Assembly (NCBI GenBank): GCA_946534775.1
Contig: CAMNCZ010000085.1
Coordinates: forward strand, 1-5,862
Direction: 5' to 3'
Source of the DNA: an uncultured Eubacteriaceae bacterium
Lineage (GTDB): Bacteria > Bacillota > Clostridia > Lachnospirales > CAG-274
DNA: 5,862 nt
How positions within the stretch are numbered: the stretch's first letter is position 1; each line of letters starts with the position of its first letter. The position numbers and the translations under genes were made by a program. The notes under the pieces are model-generated. The model was not told where the DNA came from. It did not search any database and saw nothing but the letters and a program-made list of their open reading frames with translations. Shown piece by piece: positions 1-5,529 of the stretch.

Positions 1-1186
1 TCCCGCTTTTACGGAAACCATAGCGAAAGTTGCGGATACGCCTGTACTTGGCGCAATAACGGGTCTTGTTATGACACTTATCATACAGTCAAGTTCGGCG
101 GTAGTGGCTATCATACAAAATTTTGCAAAACAGCCGATATCAGACGGCGTGACCAGTATTATAGGCTTGCAGGGCGCTATCCCGATAATTTTCGGTACAA
201 ATATCGGTGCAACGCTTCCCTCACTTATCGCAGGTATGGGCAAGGGCAAAGATGCCAAAAGAACGGCGCTGTCAAACCTTGTGTTCAATGTTACGCTGAC
301 ATTGCTGTTTATGTTTATAATACCGCTGTACAGCCGCTTTGTGCGCTTTATATCGCCTGTAGGCAATGTTATTGACGATGTAAGCGTTATTTCCCGACAG
401 ATAGCTAATGCGCACTCGATATTCAATATTGTCGGTGCCGTTATCTGGCTTCCGCTTTGCGGACTTATGATAAAAATAGTGGAATTTATCGTGCCGGGTG
501 ATGATGATGTGATAGATGAAAGCACACCCAAATATCTTGACGAAAAGATATTGGAACAGCCTGTTTTTGCTATGCATCTTTGCGTAAACGAACTTTCGAG
601 AACGGCGGGCTTTGCGAAAAAAATGATGGAACATGCGCGTCTTGCCGTTAAAAATAAAAATCAGTCGGATATTGACGAGGTAACAAGGCTTGAAGATGTA
701 GTGGACAAGCTTCAGGACGCTATAGTAAGATATATATCCAATATTTCCACACAGACAAGTCTTACCGAGCAGCAGGCCGTAAGGATAGCAAGCCTTATGC
801 ACGTTGCAAACGATGTTGAACACGTTGGCGACCGCTGTATGGATATAACCAAAGTAGTACATACGATGATCAAAAAAGGTTACGAATTTTCCGAGGAAGC
901 TCAGGAAGAAATCGACGAAAGTTTTGATATAGTAAATGTTATGCTTGACAATGCAATGAAATCGCTTGAGAATGACGACAAAAAGCTTGCGAATATGGTT
1001 CTTGAAGATGAGGACCGTATAGACAACCTTGAAGCAAGGCTGAGAAAACGCCATATGAAGAGGCTAAAAAAGAAAAAATGCGCACCGAATCTTTCGGTCG
1101 TATATACCGAGATACTGCATAATATTGAACGTATCGGTGACCACTGCAAAAATATTGCGGAGGCAGTATTGGGTGACGAAGGATAA
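1..1186 (+). CDS. Na+/phosphate cotransporter family protein with C-terminal PhoU-like domain (5' end missing)
   Basis: The reading frame is open from base 2, so the gene starts before the window; 394 residues are visible of a family usually about 540-600 long. The visible part begins inside the second Na/Pi-cotransporter repeat, with the hallmark QSSSA motif at visible residues 29-33 and GTNIGAT at 65-71. Hydrophobic segments lie at about 22-40, 52-66, 99-117 and 140-164. A cytoplasmic helical PhoU-like region then runs from about residue 185 to the end, with the paired metal-site type motifs NDVEHVGD (270-277) and HNIERIGDHCKNI (373-385). Family knowledge: NptA/YjbB-type proteins move phosphate with sodium across the cell membrane, and the PhoU part is thought to control flux. 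Direction of transport (uptake or export) cannot be told. The ATG at 71 is internal, not a start. Two lipoprotein genes follow after 25 nt. Confidence 0.9.
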   Translation, partial: PAFTETIAKVADTPVLGAITGLVMTLIIQSSSAVVAIIQNFAKQPISDGVTSIIGLQGAIPIIFGTNIGATLPSLIAGMGKGKDAKRTALSNLVFNVTLTLLFMFIIPLYSRFVRFISPVGNVIDDVSVISRQIANAHSIFNIVGAVIWLPLCGLMIKIVEFIVPGDDDVIDESTPKYLDEKILEQPVFAMHLCVNELSRTAGFAKKMMEHARLAVKNKNQSDIDEVTRLEDVVDKLQDAIVRYISNISTQTSLTEQQAVRIASLMHVANDVEHVGDRCMDITKVVHTMIKKGYEFSEEAQEEIDESFDIVNVMLDNAMKSLENDDKKLANMVLEDEDRIDNLEARLRKRHMKRLKKKKCAPNLSVVYTEILHNIERIGDHCKNIAEAVLGDEG

Positions 1187-1211
1187 GTGGGAGAAATAAG
1201 GTGAGAAATAT

Positions 1212-1589
1212 ATGAAAAAACTTTTGTTTTTGTCTTTTTGTGTAATGCTTTTATGCGGGTGCGATGCCGTTGACAATGCTGTTATGAGTGCGGTCTCTTC
1301 CGAAATGGAAAAAAGCGATACTCCGCAGAATACGGCAGAAACGCCGACAGAGCCGTATTCCTACGATACATCGGAGATACGGAATAAACTTGCCGAAAAT
1401 AATGAAAAGCTTTTACAGCAGATGCAGGAAAACAACCAAAATTTTCGGCAGGGTCAGGTTTCGGCGGAAGATATTAAAAACGATCCCGAAAAGGTAAAAG
1501 AGCAGGTTATTACCGACTATGCTGCGCAAAAGGCGCAGGCCGAAAAAGAAAAACAAATGATAGAGCAGGTTCAAAATTATCAAAAATAA
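1212..1589 (+). CDS. Small lipoprotein of unknown function (125 aa)
   Basis: The protein starts with Lys-Lys, a hydrophobic stretch at residues 4-14 and the lipobox LCGC ending in Cys17, so it is predicted to be lipidated at Cys17 and held on the outer face of the cell membrane. The mature part is hydrophilic. A Thr/Pro-rich linker at about 37-50 is followed by a Gln/Glu/Lys/Asn-rich region (about 55-125) that looks helical and possibly coiled-coil. No catalytic motif is visible and I do not recognise the family. The start is supported by AAGGTGAG at 1198-1205, six bases before the ATG. It lies 25 nt after the phosphate cotransporter gene and 30 nt before a second small lipoprotein, so it is probably cotranscribed with both. 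A role linked to phosphate transport is only a guess from position. Confidence 0.8.
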   Translation: MKKLLFLSFCVMLLCGCDAVDNAVMSAVSSEMEKSDTPQNTAETPTEPYSYDTSEIRNKLAENNEKLLQQMQENNQNFRQGQVSAEDIKNDPEKVKEQVITDYAAQKAQAEKEKQMIEQVQNYQK

Positions 1590-1619
1590 TTTGTAAAAAA
1601 AACAAAAGAGGGGAAATAA

Positions 1620-1886
1620 ATGAAAAAAGTATTGATTTTGGCTGTATTTGTGCTGGCTTTAAGCGGCTGCGGCAGTTCAAAAAACGAAAGTGAACCGCAG
1701 ACTACGCAGGCGGCGGGTGATAAATACAGCTTTGCGGAAGATGCGGTAAACAAAATGGCGGCAGAGGACTCGCTTAATATAAACGAGGACTACGGTGCGG
1801 GAATGAGTGATGAACAAAGGGAGGCCGTTCAGGCGCAGATTGAGGCTGCGAAAATGATGGATCCCGAATATGCTCAGTCAAAATAA
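1620..1886 (+). CDS. Small lipoprotein of unknown function (88 aa)
   Basis: Like its upstream neighbour this protein has a Lys-Lys start, a hydrophobic core (residues 4-14) and a lipobox, LSGC, with predicted lipidation at Cys17. The mature part of about 72 residues is Ser/Glu/Gln-rich just after the cysteine and then acidic and Ala-rich; no known domain is seen. A stretch at about residues 25-46 (PQTT, then KYSF, then NKMAAE) resembles the PQNT, PYSY, NKLAEN series of the preceding lipoprotein, so the two may be diverged tandem duplicates. The start is supported by AAGAGGGG at 1606-1613, six bases before the ATG. It precedes the phosphofructokinase gene by 36 nt with no terminator seen between them. 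Function unknown. Confidence 0.78.
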   Translation: MKKVLILAVFVLALSGCGSSKNESEPQTTQAAGDKYSFAEDAVNKMAAEDSLNINEDYGAGMSDEQREAVQAQIEAAKMMDPEYAQSK

Positions 1887-1922
1887 AAAATTTAATAATA
1901 CAAAAAAAGGGGGCAATGAAGT

Positions 1923-2993
1923 ATGAAAAAGATCGGTTTTTTAACAAGCGGCGGTGACTGTCAGGGACTTAACGCCACAATGCGCGGTGTTGCAAAACAT
2001 CTGTTTGAACACTACGGTTCCGACCTTAAAGTGTACGGCTTTAAAGACGGCTACAAGGGGCTTATCAACAATGAGTATGATGTGCTTACATCAAGGGATT
2101 TTTCGGGTATACTCAATCTTGGCGGTACCATACTCGGTACTTCCCGCGTTCCTTTTAAGGAGCTTAAAAACGAAGAGGGTATGCCGCGTGTGAAGAAGAT
2201 GAAAGAAACTTATAACCTTCTCGGCCTTGACTGCCTTGTTGTATTGGGCGGCAACGGCACACACAAAACCGCTAATTTATTAAGTGAGGAAGGCCTTAAT
2301 GTTGTGACTTTGCCAAAAACTATCGACAACGATATCTGGGGTACGGATATGACATTCGGTTTTCACAGTGCGCTTGGCGTGGCAACGGATGTTATAGACA
2401 GACTCCATTCTACCGCAACAAGCCACAGCCGTATATTCATTGCCGAGATAATGGGGCACAAAGCAGGCTGGCTTACGCTTTATGCAGGCGTTGCGGGCGG
2501 TGTTGAAGTAATACTTTTGCCCGAGATACCCTATAATATAGATAAGGTGGTAGAGGTGCTTGAGGCACGCAGGCGTGCGCAGAAAAAGTTTTCCATACTT
2601 GCGGTCGCAGAGGGTGCGATATCGCAGGAAGAAGCTAAAATGAGCAAAAAAGAATTCAGGCAGGCAAGGGAAAATATGAAGTATTCAAATATTTCATACC
2701 GTATTGCCGATGAAATAGCGGCAAGAAGTGACCTTGAAGTGCGTGTTACCATACCGGGCCACGTTCAGCGCGGCGGTGAACCATCGGCTTATGACAGGGT
2801 GCTTTCCACACGCTTGGGTGCAAAGGCCGCAGAACTTATCATAAACAAAAAATACGGCTATATGGTCGCTTTGAAGGACAATAAAATAGTTCCCGTGCCG
2901 CTTGATGAGGTTGCGGGAAAACTTAAAACCGTGCCGCTTGACAGCGAAGTTATTACGGCGGCAAGAGAGATAGGCATATCTTTCGGCGATTGA
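1923..2993 (+). CDS. pfkA: 6-phosphofructokinase, variant active site (GGNG / PKTIDND)
   Basis: This cytoplasmic glycolytic enzyme phosphorylates fructose 6-phosphate to fructose 1,6-bisphosphate. At 356 residues it is slightly longer than E. coli PfkA (320). Visible motifs: TSGGDCQGLN at 8-17 (Gln where Pro is usual), the phosphoryl-donor loop GGNGT at 109-113, TIDND at 133-137 with catalytic base Asp135, Arg170, MGH at 177-179, Glu230, and PGHVQRGG at 278-285 with sugar-phosphate ligands Arg274, His280 and Arg283. By alignment with E. coli PfkA, Gly112 matches Gly104 (ATP-type; Asp in most PPi enzymes), Lys132 matches Gly124 (Lys is typical of PPi and mixed-group enzymes), and Asn111 replaces the Mg-ATP-associated Asp103. 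ATP is the more likely donor but this is not settled. The ribosome site AAAGGGGG lies at 1906-1913; an out-of-frame ATG at 1916 is only two bases from it and is unlikely to be used. The gene sits 38 nt before plsX. Confidence 0.93.
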   Translation: MKKIGFLTSGGDCQGLNATMRGVAKHLFEHYGSDLKVYGFKDGYKGLINNEYDVLTSRDFSGILNLGGTILGTSRVPFKELKNEEGMPRVKKMKETYNLLGLDCLVVLGGNGTHKTANLLSEEGLNVVTLPKTIDNDIWGTDMTFGFHSALGVATDVIDRLHSTATSHSRIFIAEIMGHKAGWLTLYAGVAGGVEVILLPEIPYNIDKVVEVLEARRRAQKKFSILAVAEGAISQEEAKMSKKEFRQARENMKYSNISYRIADEIAARSDLEVRVTIPGHVQRGGEPSAYDRVLSTRLGAKAAELIINKKYGYMVALKDNKIVPVPLDEVAGKLKTVPLDSEVITAAREIGISFGD

Positions 2994-3031
2994 TACGAAA
3001 ATATAACAAAATTTAAGGAGTGCAGTAAAAA

Positions 3032-4045
3032 ATGCAGGTTATTGCTGTTGATGCAATGGGCGGCGACAATGCCCCCGTAGAGGTAGTTAAGGGCGCTGTA
3101 AATACGTCAAAGGAGATCAATTACAAAATCGCTCTTGTCGGCAAGGAAAATATTATAAAAGAAGAACTTGCCAAATACACTTATGACGAGGATAAAATTT
3201 TTATCGTAAACGCAGACGAGGTTATCGAAAACTGCGATACACCCACTGTTGCAATAAAGAAAAAGAAAAATTCATCTATGGTAGTGGGTATGAATATGCT
3301 TAAAAAAGGCGAAGCTTCGGCCTTTGTTTCGGCAGGTAATACAGGTGCGCTGCTTACGGGCGCAACGCTTATTGTGGGCAGGATAAAAGGCGTGGAAAGG
3401 CCTGCGCTCGGTACTATGCTGCCAACCGAAAAAGGCTTTACATTGCTTATAGATGCAGGTGCAAATGTGGATGCAAAGCCGAGTTATCTGGTACAGTTTG
3501 CGACAATGGGTTCTGTTTATTACGAAAACGTAATAGGTGTTAAGGAACCTCGTGTGGGTCTTGTAAATATCGGTGCGGAACCCGAAAAGGGCAACGCAGT
3601 TGTAAAGGAAACCTACGGCCTTTTAAAGGAACAGAAAAACATTAACTTTATCGGCAATGTGGAGGCACGCGACATATCAAAAGGCGAGGCCGATGTTATC
3701 GTCTGCGATGCTTTTGTAGGCAATGTAATATTAAAGCTTATGGAAGGTTTCAGCAAAAGCCTTTTGCGCATAATCAAAAAAGAACTTATGGCAAATTTCA
3801 TCTCAAAGCTTGGCGCTGTTATCGCTTCGGGCGCATTTAAGCGCGTTAAAGCGTATTTTGAGTATGATGAAGTGGCGGGCGCACCGTTTTTGGGCCTTAA
3901 AGCGCTGGTGGTAAAAGCGCACGGCAGCAGTGACCACAAGGATATAAGGGGTGCTATTTTGCAGTGTTCAAAGTTTATCGAAGGCGATATTGTAAACAAG
4001 ATAGCAGAGAAGCTCAATACCCCTGTTGAAGAGGCAAAGGAATAA
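3032..4045 (+). CDS. plsX: Phosphate acyltransferase PlsX
   Basis: PlsX is a peripheral membrane enzyme that converts acyl-ACP and phosphate to acyl phosphate, the acyl donor used by PlsY for the first acylation of glycerol 3-phosphate in phospholipid synthesis. The 337-residue length is normal for the family. Recognisable segments are the N-terminal VDAMGGDNAP (6-15), the DTPTVAIKKKKNSS region (69-82), the SAGNTGAL core (100-107), ERPALGTMLPT shortly after it, NIGAEPEKGN, FIGNVEARDI, and CDAFVGNVILKLMEG in the second half. All are close to the family consensus and the gene looks intact. The start is the only one fitting the conserved N-terminus; AAGGAG at 3015-3020 lies 11 nt upstream, a slightly long spacing. 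It probably ends the operon that includes pfkA. Its partner ACP is encoded next, but from a separate promoter. Confidence 0.97.
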   Translation: MQVIAVDAMGGDNAPVEVVKGAVNTSKEINYKIALVGKENIIKEELAKYTYDEDKIFIVNADEVIENCDTPTVAIKKKKNSSMVVGMNMLKKGEASAFVSAGNTGALLTGATLIVGRIKGVERPALGTMLPTEKGFTLLIDAGANVDAKPSYLVQFATMGSVYYENVIGVKEPRVGLVNIGAEPEKGNAVVKETYGLLKEQKNINFIGNVEARDISKGEADVIVCDAFVGNVILKLMEGFSKSLLRIIKKELMANFISKLGAVIASGAFKRVKAYFEYDEVAGAPFLGLKALVVKAHGSSDHKDIRGAILQCSKFIEGDIVNKIAEKLNTPVEEAKE

Positions 4046-4093
4046 AAAAATAAAAAAAATAAAAATTTTTTTTAAAAAATTTCAAAAAAAGTA
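4046..4093 (+). promoter_or_regulatory. A/T-only tract upstream of the acpP promoter (UP-element-like)
   Basis: Just after the plsX stop the DNA is almost pure A and T, with phased A-runs and T-runs (for example A5T8A6 at 4061-4079 and A7 at 4084-4090). The part at 4069-4089 lies where an UP element would sit relative to the -35 hexamer at 4094. UP elements bind the RNA polymerase alpha subunit and raise transcription. The same tract contains a weak A/T-only dyad that might help end plsX transcription, but there is no GC stem, so I favour the promoter role. Confidence 0.4.
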
Positions 4094-4122
4094 TTGCCAA
4101 ATTTTTGTATATATAGTATAGT
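4094..4122 (+). promoter_or_regulatory. Sigma-A-type promoter of acpP
   Basis: The -35 hexamer TTGCCA (4094-4099) and the -10 hexamer TATAGT (4117-4122) are separated by exactly 17 nt; each differs from consensus (TTGACA, TATAAT) at one position. Transcription would start near 4129, leaving a leader of about 38 nt before acpP. No FapR-like palindrome is apparent around it. This fits the usual strong, separate expression of acyl carrier protein. Confidence 0.72.
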
Positions 4123-4166
4123 AAACATTGTGAAAAGATAAGCAAAAATATAAGGAGGATATAAAA

Positions 4167-4403
4167 ATGGAATTTGATAAGGTAAAAGAAATTGTTGCAG
4201 GACAGATGAGTATTTCTGAAGACGAGATCACAATGGAGTCATCTTTCATTGATGATTTAGGCGCTGATTCACTTGACCTTTTCCAGATCATTTCCGAACT
4301 TGAGGAAGAGTATGATATGGAATTTGCAAGCGAAGATACAGAAAACATCAAAACTGTAGGCGATGCTGTAAACTACATCAAAAACGCTTTAGCAAACAAG
4401 TAA
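4167..4403 (+). CDS. acpP: Acyl carrier protein
   Basis: This 78-residue acidic four-helix protein carries acyl chains on a 4'-phosphopantetheine arm during fatty acid synthesis and supplies acyl-ACP to PlsX. The attachment site is Ser35 in the motif LGADSLD (31-37), and the C-terminal [11 protein letters not shown] segment is typical. Length and composition are normal. Helix II reads [15 protein letters not shown], where the common housekeeping form is DSLD-x-VEL; the position matching E. coli Glu41 is Gln40. A strong AAGGAGG site (4152-4158) lies eight bases before the ATG. The gene has its own promoter and terminator, so it forms a monocistronic unit between plsX and rnc. Other fab genes are not in view, so I cannot say whether this is the only ACP of the cell, though position and motif favour the housekeeping one. 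Confidence 0.96.
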   Translation: MEFDKVKEIVAGQMSISEDEITMESSFIDDLGADSLDLFQIISELEEEYDMEFASEDTENIKTVGDAVNYIKNALANK

Positions 4404-4410
4404 TAAAAAG

Positions 4411-4445
4411 GCCGTCATACTATCGTGTGTGGCGGCTGATTTTTT
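4411..4445 (+). terminator. Rho-independent terminator of acpP
   Basis: GCCGTCATAC (4411-4420) pairs along its full length with GTGTGGCGGC (4427-4436), using eight Watson-Crick pairs and two G-T wobbles around a six-base loop. After TGA comes a run of six T (4440-4445). It starts seven bases after the acpP stop codon and should separate acpP from rnc transcription. Confidence 0.82.
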
Positions 4446-4447
4446 GT

Positions 4448-4476
4448 TTGATAATTCGAGGGTGGTTCAAAATATT
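4448..4476 (+). promoter_or_regulatory. Possible promoter of rnc
   Basis: TTGATA (4448-4453) followed after 17 nt by AATATT (4471-4476) gives a weak sigma-A match, with five of six and four of six consensus bases. It sits directly downstream of the acpP terminator, where a new promoter for rnc is needed if termination is efficient. A small dyad, AGCCT (4485-4489) with AGGCT (4499-4503), lies in the predicted leader. Read-through from acpP is the alternative source of rnc mRNA. Confidence 0.33.
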
Positions 4477-4535
4477 TTTGCGGCAGCCTCGTTTTATCAG
4501 GCTTTATTCACGGCATTATTCGGAAAGGAAGACAA

Positions 4536-5213
4536 ATGGATAAACTTGAAAAAACAATAGGATACAGCTTTAAAAACAGGGAATATATCACTACGGCCCT
4601 GACACATAGTTCTTACGCCAACGAAAACAGGCTGTCGGGCTATGCATATAATGAAAGACTGGAATTTTTGGGCGATGCGGTACTTGGCTTTATAGTGGGA
4701 AGCTATGTATTTAAACATTTTCCCGAAATACCCGAGGGCGAGTTGACAAAGCTGCGTGCAAGTGTTGTGTGTGAGGCTATGCTCTCAAAAAAGGCAAGGG
4801 GCATTAAGCTTGGAGAATATCTGCGCCTTGGCAAGGGCGAGGAAATGACGGGCGGCCGTGACAGGGTGTCCGTGCTTGCAGATGCATTTGAGGCGCTTAT
4901 AGGCGCTATATATATGGACGGCGGCATAGAGTGCGCCGAAAAATTTGTGCTTTGCCAGCTTGAAAACGAGATAAAGGTAATGCGTACAGAGTTTAAAAAA
5001 CTGGACAGCAAAACAAATTTACAGGAGATAATACAGCGTGACAGCAAAATACCGCTTGAATACAAAATAATAGACGAGAAGGGCCCTGCACATAACAAGG
5101 TTTTCAGTGCAAGTGTCAGTCACGGCGGCAAAGTACTTGGGGTAGGCAGCGGCGCAAGCAAAAAAGAGGCAGAGCAGGCTGCGGCTCAGCAGGCACTTAT
5201 AAAATTATCGTGA
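4536..5213 (+). CDS. rnc: Ribonuclease III
   Basis: RNase III is a cytoplasmic Mg2+-dependent endonuclease that cuts double-stranded RNA, including the rRNA precursor and structured mRNA leaders. The 225-residue protein has the usual layout. The nuclease domain (about 1-150) carries the signature NERLEFLGDAVL (39-50), with acidic residues Glu40, Glu43 and Asp47 and, in the second cluster ADAFEALIGAIY, Asp116 and Glu119. A double-stranded RNA binding domain (about 157-225) follows, with GPAHNKVF (183-190) and the C-terminal helix KKEAEQAAA (209-217). All catalytic residues are present. The start follows AAAGGAAG at 4524-4531, close but adequate. In many Clostridia rnc lies between acpP and smc; here no smc follows. 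No clear terminator is seen immediately after the stop codon. Confidence 0.97.
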   Translation: MDKLEKTIGYSFKNREYITTALTHSSYANENRLSGYAYNERLEFLGDAVLGFIVGSYVFKHFPEIPEGELTKLRASVVCEAMLSKKARGIKLGEYLRLGKGEEMTGGRDRVSVLADAFEALIGAIYMDGGIECAEKFVLCQLENEIKVMRTEFKKLDSKTNLQEIIQRDSKIPLEYKIIDEKGPAHNKVFSASVSHGGKVLGVGSGASKKEAEQAAAQQALIKLS

Positions 5214-5460
5214 GTGATAAAAATGTCGGTCGTTTACGATATGATGATGTTCATAAACATAGGTACAGGGGTCAGACCAAAACTGCTGAAAAAGTCAAAA
5301 TCGGCGAAAATCAATCGCAAATATAAATAATTATGTGCTCAGTATTGCGTATGATATAACGTATTGGCGATAAAAGTGGCTCTGTAAATTTAGACACCAA
5401 ACTTTTTCATCGGTCTCGGTCAGCCTCTGTCTCACTTTACCAATAATCGTCTTAATAGCC
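5214..5460. other. Intergenic junction after rnc with no supported gene
   Basis: This part of the 316-nt gap between rnc and the small ORF at 5530 shows no convincing gene. It contains a 35-codon open stretch at 5223-5330 and a 48-codon one on the minus strand (5331-5477), neither with a ribosome site or a known motif. It also has a near-palindrome GGGTCAGACC (5269-5278), a pair of imperfect inverted repeats (5275-5295 and 5401-5421), and GGCTCTGTAAATTTAGACAC from about 5377, which has the look of an insertion-sequence end but cannot be assigned. I read it as a scar or boundary between the conserved core genes and an acquired cassette. Confidence 0.5.
5275..5421. repeat. Imperfect inverted repeat pair, about 21 bp arms
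   Basis: The left arm at 5275-5295 begins GACC and ends TGAAAAAGT. The reverse complement of 5401-5421 begins GACC and ends TGAAAAAGT with the same eight-base interval, giving about 17 of 21 matching positions. The arms enclose about 105 nt. This is compatible with a small degenerate mobile element or relic, but the A-run inflates the match. Confidence 0.3.
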
Positions 5461-5489
5461 TTTACATTTAGCAACATTTATGCTAAAAT
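5461..5489 (+). promoter_or_regulatory. Promoter of the toxin-antitoxin type cassette
   Basis: TTTACA (5461-5466) and TAAAAT (5484-5489) are separated by 17 nt, and a TG at 5481-5482 gives an extended -10. Each hexamer differs from consensus at one position. Transcription would start near 5496, downstream of the ATG at 5488, which therefore cannot be the start of the following gene. Confidence 0.7.
5467..5487. promoter_or_regulatory. Likely operator: perfect 7-bp inverted repeat in the promoter spacer
   Basis: TTTAGCA (5467-5473) and TGCTAAA (5481-5487) are exact reverse complements separated by seven bases. The dyad fills the 17-nt spacer and enters the -10 hexamer, so a dimeric protein bound here would block RNA polymerase. 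Toxin-antitoxin operons are commonly repressed by the antitoxin or the complex at such sites; which protein binds here is not known. Confidence 0.55.
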
Positions 5490-5514
5490 GATATTAGTAG
5501 ATCATATTGAGTTG

Positions 5515-5523
5515 AAGGGGGAG
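5515..5523 (+). promoter_or_regulatory. Ribosome binding site that fixes the start at 5530
   Basis: AAGGGGGAG lies six bases before the ATG at 5530. The in-frame upstream ATG at 5488 overlaps the -10 hexamer and has no such site, so the shorter 59-residue product is chosen. Confidence 0.75.
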
Positions 5524-5529
5524 TGTTTT

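Noticed and set aside
272..1054. Long minus-strand open frame opposite the phosphate cotransporter
   Set aside because: It is the shadow of a clear gene with QSSSA and PhoU motifs; its translation is rich in Tyr, His and Phe and has no recognisable domain.
4046..4093. A/T-only dyad after plsX as a transcription terminator
   Set aside because: There is no GC-containing stem, so a hairpin would be very weak; the tract is better explained as upstream sequence of the acpP promoter.
4485..4503. Small hairpin in the rnc leader as an RNase III autoregulation site
   Set aside because: The stem is only five base pairs around a nine-base loop, far too short for a typical RNase III substrate.
5223..5330. 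A 35-codon open frame just after rnc (starting MSVVYDMMM, basic C-terminal end)
   Set aside because: It has no ribosome binding site, matches nothing I know, and spans the quasi-palindrome and one repeat arm. A stretch of this length is expected by chance.
5331..5477. Minus-strand open frame of 48 codons in the junction
   Set aside because: Its ATG lies inside the operator-like repeat of the + strand promoter, it has no ribosome site or known motif, and it covers the suspected insertion-sequence scar.
5488..5505. Second dyad ATGAT-N8-ATCAT near the start of the cassette transcript
   Set aside because: Five-base AT-rich arms of this kind are common by chance; the 7-bp dyad in the spacer is the better operator candidate.
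5488..5529. Longer start for the antitoxin-like ORF at ATG 5488
   Set aside because: This ATG overlaps the -10 hexamer and lies upstream of the predicted transcription start; the ATG at 5530 has a strong ribosome site.
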